A DNA stretch of 34,523 nucleotides from a candidate division WOR-3 bacterium. GTDB taxonomy: Bacteria > Hydrothermota > Tepidihabitantia > Tepidihabitantales > Tepidihabitantaceae. The notes below the pieces were generated by a model. It had not been told where the DNA came from and ran no database searches. It saw only the letters and a list, made by a program, of their open reading frames with translations. The stretch lies in assembly GCA_039801245.1 (NCBI GenBank), contig JBDRUF010000016.1:1-34523 (forward strand), read 5' to 3'. The number at the start of each line of letters is the position of its first letter. Position 1 is the first letter of the stretch. Position numbers and translations under genes: made by a program. Below are positions 8,281 through 14,109 of this stretch, in pieces.

Positions 8281-9650
8281 CTATCTGACAACCAGTTTCA
8301 ATGACTGCTGGTTGCCATTTGCTGCCTCTAACCTCAATAGATACACACCGGCAGGGACCTGAGTTTTAGCATCTGAACACCGGTTCCAGGTTAAAGAATG
8401 AGTTCCAGGGTTAAGTTGCTGGTCAAGAAGTGTGTGGACAAGTTCACCGGCAGCGTTATAGATTTTTGCCTGATAGTGCGAACTGTGGAGAACTGAAAAG
8501 CGGATGATGGTCTTATTAGAGAATGGATTGGGATTGGCAAAGAACTGCTGATTTTCCATTTGGGTTACACCGGAAACCTGTTCTCCACCAGGTTCTGAGC
8601 AACCGCCCCGGTAGTAGATTTTCCAGAAATTTCGGCTGCCACCTCCAAAGAATGCGTAGTAGAAGTAATCTTCACCATAGGCCGTCGCTGCACCCATCTG
8701 AATAATTTCAGGTGTAGGCGAGTAAGCGCGAGTGTTCCAATTGCTGGGCCAAAGAGCCACCATTCTTGCCCCGGCTCTATCATCATTAGGACCTTTTGCC
8801 AGGCAGAAAAGATACCAAGCAAGCGAAGGTTCGCAGTTCATAGAGGTCATAGCGGTTCCCGGTCCCGGGGTAACAGGCAGATATTTGGAGTTATGCCAAT
8901 CGTTATCAGCAGGGCTGTAGGCGATAATCTGTTTTCGTTCATCGCTTTGCTGCATAGAATCACAGGGAGCACAAAAGATTGAATCCAGCGTCAGGTTGGA
9001 GTTGTGAATCCAAGTGAGACTGGCACCCGGACAGGCATGAAGGTCTACCCGGTGTCCATAAGGGTCGCGATAATGCATGGAATCAAGGCGATACCAGTTG
9101 TAGGTAGTGCCTTTGGGTCGGGGACCGCCTGCAGCACCTGGACCATATGGACCATAATGGTAGAAGTGAGTGCTACCACCACCGATGAGTGCATACACAA
9201 AGAAGTACTCACCTCTGCGGGCAAAGGTAAGCGCACCACCAGACTTGACCGGTTCTGGAATGTCAGGCAGTCGCTGCCAGGTATTACTAATAATGTCATA
9301 GAGCCAGAATTCGGGTGTGTTGCCGCCGCGCAGGGCGTATATCACCCCGAATGTGTCAGCCGTGAGTGCAGCACCGTCAAAAAAGGTAGGCGTATTTGAG
9401 TTAATAACATACCAGGTGTTACAGGGAATGCTGTATCTCAGAAAGGCGTTAGTTCCACCGCCCATAATCGCATATAACTGCCCCTGTCCGCCGTATGTTA
9501 AAGCGGCACCGGGTTGAGGTCCAGGCACTTGAGGCGGAATTGGCGCAAGTTGAATCCAGTCGGCATTAGCAGGACCGATGAGCGCAAAAATCAGGGTCGC
9601 AATGAGGATGAAGGGGGTAGTTTCTCTTCTCTTCTCTTCTCTTCTCTCAT
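8281..9650 (-). CDS. Secreted kelch-like propeller protein, apparently phase-OFF through a 5-bp repeat in its start region
   Basis: From GTG 9528 the open frame encodes 415 aa with kelch-like blocks (GGALTF..., IYALRGGNTPEFWLYDIISN, 'TWQRLPDIP'). A C-terminal 'NPFSNKTIIRF ... VPAGVYLLRLE' sorting module follows. That frame continues upstream without a stop or any start codon, encoding a signal peptide (TTPFILIATLIFALIGPANA, then DW). The only good start is ATG 9650-9648 with AGGAG 5 nt upstream (9656-9660). It is in another frame and stops after 19 codons (TGA 9593-9591). Between them lies the pentanucleotide tract 9624-9647. Removing one 5-bp unit (or adding two) restores a 454-aa protein beginning MREEKRRE before the signal core. 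I therefore annotate the gene from 9650 as phase-variable and currently OFF. A sequence error is the alternative. Confidence 0.82.
9624..9647 (-). repeat. Pentanucleotide simple-sequence repeat (AAGAG on coding strand)
   Basis: The plus strand reads CTCTT four times followed by CTCT, ending directly beside the ATG complement (CAT, 9648-9650). On the coding strand this is ATG, AGAG, then four AAGAG units. The unit length is not a multiple of three, so each gain or loss shifts the frame of the kelch gene. The same unit on the coding strand (CTCTT) controls opa genes in Neisseria; here the coding strand carries the complement and encodes a basic/acidic n-region (REEKRRE). Confidence 0.95.
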
Positions 9651-9664
9651 CTTTACTCCTTTCT

Positions 9665-9685
9665 GAGCGGATTACCGCTCTTTTT
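9665..9685. promoter_or_regulatory. Stem-loop in the leader of the kelch operon
   Basis: A perfect 6-bp stem, GAGCGG (9665-9670) and CCGCTC (9675-9680), with an ATTA loop. Read on the plus strand it is followed by TTTTT (9681-9685), the form of an intrinsic terminator for rightward (antisense) transcription. Read on the minus strand it sits in the 5' leader, ending 4-5 nt before the Shine-Dalgarno site of the kelch gene. It could therefore modulate ribosome access or block antisense readthrough. Confidence 0.6.
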
Positions 9686-9719
9686 CTCTAACGACCCGAC
9701 ACTTGCACTTCCAAGTTTA

Positions 9720-9747
9720 ATTATACATCATCTTTATATTTTGTCAA
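9720..9747 (-). promoter_or_regulatory. Consensus housekeeping promoter of the kelch-YVTN operon
   Basis: On the minus strand a perfect TTGACA (9747-9742) and a perfect TATAAT (9725-9720) are separated by 16 bp. Transcription would start near 9713, giving a leader of about 60 nt that contains the stem-loop and the ribosome-binding site before ATG 9650. The CRTAC1-like gene ends at 9798, just upstream, so this promoter makes the kelch-YVTN pair an independent unit. Confidence 0.8.
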
Positions 9748-9797
9748 TATGCTTGTTAAAATAATGTTGATGGATAAATTTTAGGGTATCGGTGATT

Positions 9798-12401
9798 CTA
9801 CTCAGTTACGATTAGTAATATATCAGGCTTTATGTCCTTCAATTCTATCATTGCATTAGGTCCGAAGCGGACTTGAACGGTTAAGGGTTCATTTGATTTG
9901 CCTAAGCCGAAGTGCTGGATTAAGGAGTTCTGGCTGGTTGTGCCCTTGCCGCCTTCCACCTCCCTTATATATCTTTTTTTGCCCTGAATGACGGTAATGC
10001 GGGCACCAATGCCAGCAGCGTTGTGTTTTGTGCCTACAACCTTGACCTTGAGCCAGTGGTTGTCGTTTTTGGTGTCGTTGCGGAAAAGTTTAAGACCTGA
10101 GCCAGAGCCGACAATTAAGTCCATATCACCATCGTTGTCAAAGTCGGCAAATGCGCAGCCCCAGCCGTTGAACACCCTTGTGCCCGAAAGATAGGTGGCT
10201 TCGGTAAATTGCCAATGACCAATGTCTAATAGCCATTTTGGGGTTGGATTTAACTGGTTGAGATATAAAAATGAGCGTCTGCCTTCATAGATGGAGGTGA
10301 TGTAAAGGTCGAGGTCACCGTCGTTGTCAACATCGGCAAATGCCGGGTCAGAGTGGGTCTCTTCGTAACGGATGCCCAGTTGGGCGCGCCTGTCAATGAA
10401 TTGAGGGTTTGCCTTTGAACCGCGGTTTTCATAAAACATTGAGCGGTTCGAGAATTCAATGTAGCGGGGATGGGCAAGGTTGGCGCAGAACAGGTCAAGG
10501 TCGGAGTCGTTGTCATAATCTGCCCAGACCGAACCAATGGTATGACCGAACCAGCCCGAGACCTCTTTGCCCGCGATGCCCAGTTTTGGTGCAAGGTTGG
10601 TGAAGGTACCGTTCTGGTTGTTATGCCAGAGAAAATTCTGGCAAAGGCGGTAGTTGGAGACATAACAGTCAGGATAGCCGTCGTCATTGTAATCTGCCCA
10701 GTTCACACCCCTGCCGGCAAGGGGTTCGTTATATGGAGGGATGATTCCGGCTTTTTCAGTGATGTCCTTGAAGATGTCCTGCTCGTTTTTGTAGAGGCGG
10801 TCAGGGTAGTAGCGGTGTTCTTCCCAGTTTTCATAGTTGGCGCAGTAGATGTCAACCCAGCCATCCTGGTCAAAGTCGGCAACACCGCAGCCTTCGGTTG
10901 GATAGGGGTCAGAGGGAGAGCCCAGCGATTCGGTGCGGTCATAAAATCTGCCAAAACGGTTGAGGAGGAGATGGTCACTGGTGTCTGAGCCGCAGATGTA
11001 GATGTCAAGCCAGTAGTCATTGTTGAAGTCGGCAAAGATGCCGCCTCGTCCCTGCACACCAGTTAAACCCACGGAGTCGGTAACATCGGTAAAGTATCTG
11101 CCGGAGTCGTTGCGAAAAAGGCGGCAGCCGTTAAGTAGCAGATCCTCATAGCCATCATTGTTGTAATCGCCCCAGGCGACACGGGATTCTCTGCGACCAC
11201 CAAGACCAAATGAGTCGGTGACATCCGTGAAGAGCGGACCAGAATAGTTTAATAGCCTCCGCGCCAGTTTTAACTGTTCATGAGGGGAGATGCCCATTTT
11301 TTGCAGGGCGGTGTCAGCGCGGCTTGACCAGTAGTTGCGCGAGTCGCCAAAGGCTATTGCCTTTAAATAGGCAAGTTGCGCACTGTCATTTTTACCCAAG
11401 GCTTGATAAACCTCACCTAAGAGGCAGAAATAGGGTGCGGGTGTTGCTTCGTTCTCGGTATCCCAGGAGAACCTGTTTATCGCCTCATAAAGATATGGCA
11501 AAGCCTCTGAATGCCGGTTCTGAATTATTAGCGCCTCGGCAAGTGTAGCCCGGGCGAGCCCGTATAAGAGCGGGTATTCAAGTTGCCACTGCTCAATCGG
11601 CTTGTTTTTAGGCTTTTTTGCCTTTGGCTCAAGTTCTATCGCCTTGCGGGCATAACCTTCGGCAACTTCGGGTCGGAAACGAAGGCGATTGAAAAGGGCA
11701 GCGGCATAGCGGTAACGAAAGGGGTCAAGGGAGTCGTCATTTATCATCTGCTCTGCCATCTGGGCAAGGCTGATGGTGTCCTTTAACCCATAAAGGGAGC
11801 TCAAGAGATAGATGTAGAATGTCTGACGCCATTCGGTCTGGGGATAACGGGCAAGGAAGCGGGAGATGACGAGGGTTTTGGCGGTGTCGTTGTTCCAGAC
11901 CGGATATAAGGAGTCGTAGAACATTGCACCGATTAATTCATAGACCGGTGCAGAATCAGGAAACATTAATGCGAGGACACTGGCGGCGCGGCGGGCGCGG
12001 GTTGTATCTGAGAGATTGAACCCGGCAAAGGAAATAAGCAGGGCGCGATAGGTGGTGTCAATAAAGTAATTTTTTGCCTCACTGGCAATGACTTGTTTAA
12101 CCGAATCAAGCTGAATTGTGTCATTTTTGTGCAGGTTGTAAAGCGCCTGCCATCTGCCGATTATTGCCGAGTCGTCATCAGGGTTTATTTTTAGCGCCCT
12201 TTCCCACCAAAAGAGGCTGGAGTCATAGCGGTGCCAGTGGTCGTAAACCCGGGCAAGGTCCTTGATTGCACTGAGGTTTTTTGGCTTACGCTGAATCTGC
12301 TGAAAATAGTGGTGTGTTGCCGCCTGGTAGTCCTGAAATGCAAGAAAGTCAGCGAGCGACGGCGGGGCAGAGAGAAGGAAAACGATTAAAGGAAAACTCA
12401 T
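9798..12401 (-). CDS. Secreted CRTAC1-like protein: TPR region, FG-GAP/VCBS repeats, ASPIC/UnbV domain
   Basis: An 867-aa exported protein. MSFPLIVFLLSAPPSLA is a short signal peptide. Residues of about 20-380 are helical TPR-like repeats (for example 'SLFWWERALKINPDDDSA', 'YATKAIELEPK'-like blocks). From about 390 to 760 come FG-GAP/VCBS repeats with calcium-loop-like acidic motifs (GDYNNDGYED, ADFNNDYWLD, ADFDQDGWVD, ADVDNDGDLD, ADFDNDGDMD). The last 80 residues or so (NHWLKVKVVGTKHNAAGIGARI..., VQVRFGPNAMIELKD) are the ASPIC/UnbV domain. No sorting module follows. There is no Shine-Dalgarno site before ATG 12401 and the predicted promoter places transcription at or next to the ATG, so the message may be leaderless. 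Likely role, by family only: extracellular or envelope binding. Confidence 0.9.
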   Translation of the reverse strand: MSFPLIVFLLSAPPSLADFLAFQDYQAATHHYFQQIQRKPKNLSAIKDLARVYDHWHRYDSSLFWWERALKINPDDDSAIIGRWQALYNLHKNDTIQLDSVKQVIASEAKNYFIDTTYRALLISFAGFNLSDTTRARRAASVLALMFPDSAPVYELIGAMFYDSLYPVWNNDTAKTLVISRFLARYPQTEWRQTFYIYLLSSLYGLKDTISLAQMAEQMINDDSLDPFRYRYAAALFNRLRFRPEVAEGYARKAIELEPKAKKPKNKPIEQWQLEYPLLYGLARATLAEALIIQNRHSEALPYLYEAINRFSWDTENEATPAPYFCLLGEVYQALGKNDSAQLAYLKAIAFGDSRNYWSSRADTALQKMGISPHEQLKLARRLLNYSGPLFTDVTDSFGLGGRRESRVAWGDYNNDGYEDLLLNGCRLFRNDSGRYFTDVTDSVGLTGVQGRGGIFADFNNDYWLDIYICGSDTSDHLLLNRFGRFYDRTESLGSPSDPYPTEGCGVADFDQDGWVDIYCANYENWEEHRYYPDRLYKNEQDIFKDITEKAGIIPPYNEPLAGRGVNWADYNDDGYPDCYVSNYRLCQNFLWHNNQNGTFTNLAPKLGIAGKEVSGWFGHTIGSVWADYDNDSDLDLFCANLAHPRYIEFSNRSMFYENRGSKANPQFIDRRAQLGIRYEETHSDPAFADVDNDGDLDLYITSIYEGRRSFLYLNQLNPTPKWLLDIGHWQFTEATYLSGTRVFNGWGCAFADFDNDGDMDLIVGSGSGLKLFRNDTKNDNHWLKVKVVGTKHNAAGIGARITVIQGKKRYIREVEGGKGTTSQNSLIQHFGLGKSNEPLTVQVRFGPNAMIELKDIKPDILLIVTE

Positions 12402-12408
12402 AAAATAA

Positions 12409-12436
12409 AATTTAAAAGGAAATAATCTTAAGTCAA
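12409..12436 (-). promoter_or_regulatory. Possible promoter of the CRTAC1-like gene giving a leaderless message
   Basis: The minus strand shows TTGACT (12436-12431), a 16-bp spacer, and TAAATT (12414-12409). The expected start would be at about 12402, immediately beside ATG 12401. The -10 match is imperfect, so confidence is modest. The lack of any Shine-Dalgarno site upstream of this gene is consistent with it. Confidence 0.35.
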
Positions 12437-12487
12437 GCTCAATTGTAACAGATAGTAACTATTGATTTCTGTAAAGTTTTTGTTAGT

Positions 12488-12498
12488 GTCAATATGAC
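12488..12498. promoter_or_regulatory. Short palindrome upstream of the M6 protease gene
   Basis: The sequence GTGTCAATATGACT carries the interrupted palindrome GTCA-ATA-TGAC about 15 nt upstream of ATG 12514, just before the ribosome-binding site. It lies in the 112-bp divergent gap between the CRTAC1-like and M6 genes. It could be an operator, but a palindrome this short may be chance. Confidence 0.25.
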
Positions 12499-12513
12499 TT
12501 AAAAGGAGCAAAA

Positions 12514-14100
12514 ATGAAATTGAGGCTGTTGTTTGTTTTGATATCGGGCATGGCGCTGGCAATGCCACCAAGACCGGGTTTTTCCGGACCGGAGCCGGTT
12601 TTTCCTGTGGGTGTGGAAGTTCCCGGTCCGAACAAACTCAAGGGTTATGATTTTTGTGAGACGGTGACCATTCTGATGCAGTTTCCTGATAACCAGGCGG
12701 ACACAATGGAACATTCTGCTGCAAGGTTTGACTCGATGCTCTATTCGGTCGGTGTCTATAACAATCAGCCGTACCGGGCAGGAAGCCTGAATGACTTTTT
12801 TCTTGAGAACTCCTATGGTCAATATTCGGTCCGGGGCGGGATTGCTGGTAACCGGTGGTTTATGTCAAGGTATAACTACTCCAGTTATTATGATGGCAAT
12901 TATCTGCTTTCCACCGGCGGGCGTCTGGCAAGGGAGAATCTCCAGCAGGTTGATTCCTTTATTGATTTCCGGGAGTTTGACCTTAATAATGACGGGCATA
13001 TTGATGCGATGTTTATGGTCCATGCCGGTGCGGATGGGGCTGATAATGGTGATGTGAACTGTCTCTGGTCCCATGCGATTCCTAATTTCAATTACCGGAC
13101 AGATGATGGCGTGATAATTGATGGGGTAACAAATGTGCCGGAGTTTGCTATGGTGACCGAGGCACGGGAGACAACCCTTTGCTGTATTGCGGTGATGTGC
13201 CATGAGCTTGGGCATCTGGTAGGCTTGCCCGACCTTTATGACCAGTCCCGGCGCACCTGGGGTATTGGTTACTGGGGTTTGATGGGTTATGGGGCGTGGG
13301 GTGCGGGTGGAAATACGCCCTGGAGCCCATCACATATGGAGGCATGGAGCAAGGTTGAAGCAGGTTTTGTTGAGCCGGTGGTGATTACCCATGACACCTT
13401 CGGGTTGAGAATCTTAGATGTTGAGACCAATCCGGTTGTATATAAGGTCTGGCGCGAGGGCAGAGACTGCGACACCTGCTTTCTCCTTGAAAACAGGCAG
13501 AGGAGGGGTTTTGATGCGCTGCTGCCAGGTTCAGGTCTTTTAATCTGGCATATTGACCCCTATTACAGTGCCGCGCATAACCGGGTTGATTTGGAGGAGG
13601 ACTCCACCTATCACCTTGACCGTGGGAGTGGCACAAGACCGGACCCGCATATTTATCACGAGGAGCTGGGCGATACCTCAGACCCTTTGCCTGGAATCTG
13701 GAACCGGACAACTTTTGACAACTGGTCAAACCCTTCAAGTAAGGCCAGGAACAATCAACCCACTTGGGTGAGTGTGCGTAATATTCGGGAGATAGGGGAT
13801 ACCATCATCTGTGACATTACCTTTGATTCCAGTCAGGTTGATGTTGAGGAAAAAGGAGGAGGGATAAGGTTAATAAGAGTTAAGCCCAATCCGTTTACCA
13901 GCAAAACTGAAATCAAGTTAGAGAATGTTGGACCTGCCCTTGTTGAGATTTTTGGCAGTGATGGTAGGCGGGTCTGGCAGGGTCTGGTTAAACAACACAT
14001 AGTCTGGAACGGCTCAGATTTGCAGGGAAAAAGGTTGCCTGGAGGTGTCTATCTTGTGCAGACAAATGGGTTCAGGGCAAAGGTGCTGATTCAGCGTTAA
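12514..14100 (+). CDS. Secreted M6-family (immune inhibitor A-like) metalloprotease with C-terminal sorting domain
   Basis: A 528-aa secreted zinc protease. The signal peptide is MKLRLLFVLISGMALA, then MPPRPGF. The metzincin-type zinc site HELGHLVGLPDLYD has H230, E231 and H234, and its third ligand is the Asp of PDLYD, typical of M6 proteases. Downstream 'GIGYWGLMGYGAWG' gives the Met-turn-like segment. An Asp-rich segment (FDLNNDGHIDAMF) before the active site looks like a calcium loop. The C-terminus (VKPNPFTSKTEIKLE, then FGSDGRRVWQG and LPGGVYLVQT) is the same sorting/FlgD-like module as in the neighbouring propeller proteins, so all three probably use one export or surface-attachment route. 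AAGGAG lies 5 nt before ATG 12514. The next gene's ribosome-binding site overlaps this stop codon. Confidence 0.94.
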   Translation: MKLRLLFVLISGMALAMPPRPGFSGPEPVFPVGVEVPGPNKLKGYDFCETVTILMQFPDNQADTMEHSAARFDSMLYSVGVYNNQPYRAGSLNDFFLENSYGQYSVRGGIAGNRWFMSRYNYSSYYDGNYLLSTGGRLARENLQQVDSFIDFREFDLNNDGHIDAMFMVHAGADGADNGDVNCLWSHAIPNFNYRTDDGVIIDGVTNVPEFAMVTEARETTLCCIAVMCHELGHLVGLPDLYDQSRRTWGIGYWGLMGYGAWGAGGNTPWSPSHMEAWSKVEAGFVEPVVITHDTFGLRILDVETNPVVYKVWREGRDCDTCFLLENRQRRGFDALLPGSGLLIWHIDPYYSAAHNRVDLEEDSTYHLDRGSGTRPDPHIYHEELGDTSDPLPGIWNRTTFDNWSNPSSKARNNQPTWVSVRNIREIGDTIICDITFDSSQVDVEEKGGGIRLIRVKPNPFTSKTEIKLENVGPALVEIFGSDGRRVWQGLVKQHIVWNGSDLQGKRLPGGVYLVQTNGFRAKVLIQR

Positions 14101-14109
14101 GGAGGCAAA

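Noticed and set aside
10470-10988. 172-aa open frame on the plus strand inside the CRTAC1-like gene
   Set aside because: It is antisense to the FG-GAP repeats, whose repeated Asp/Asn codons keep the opposite strand open. The sense gene has clear domains.
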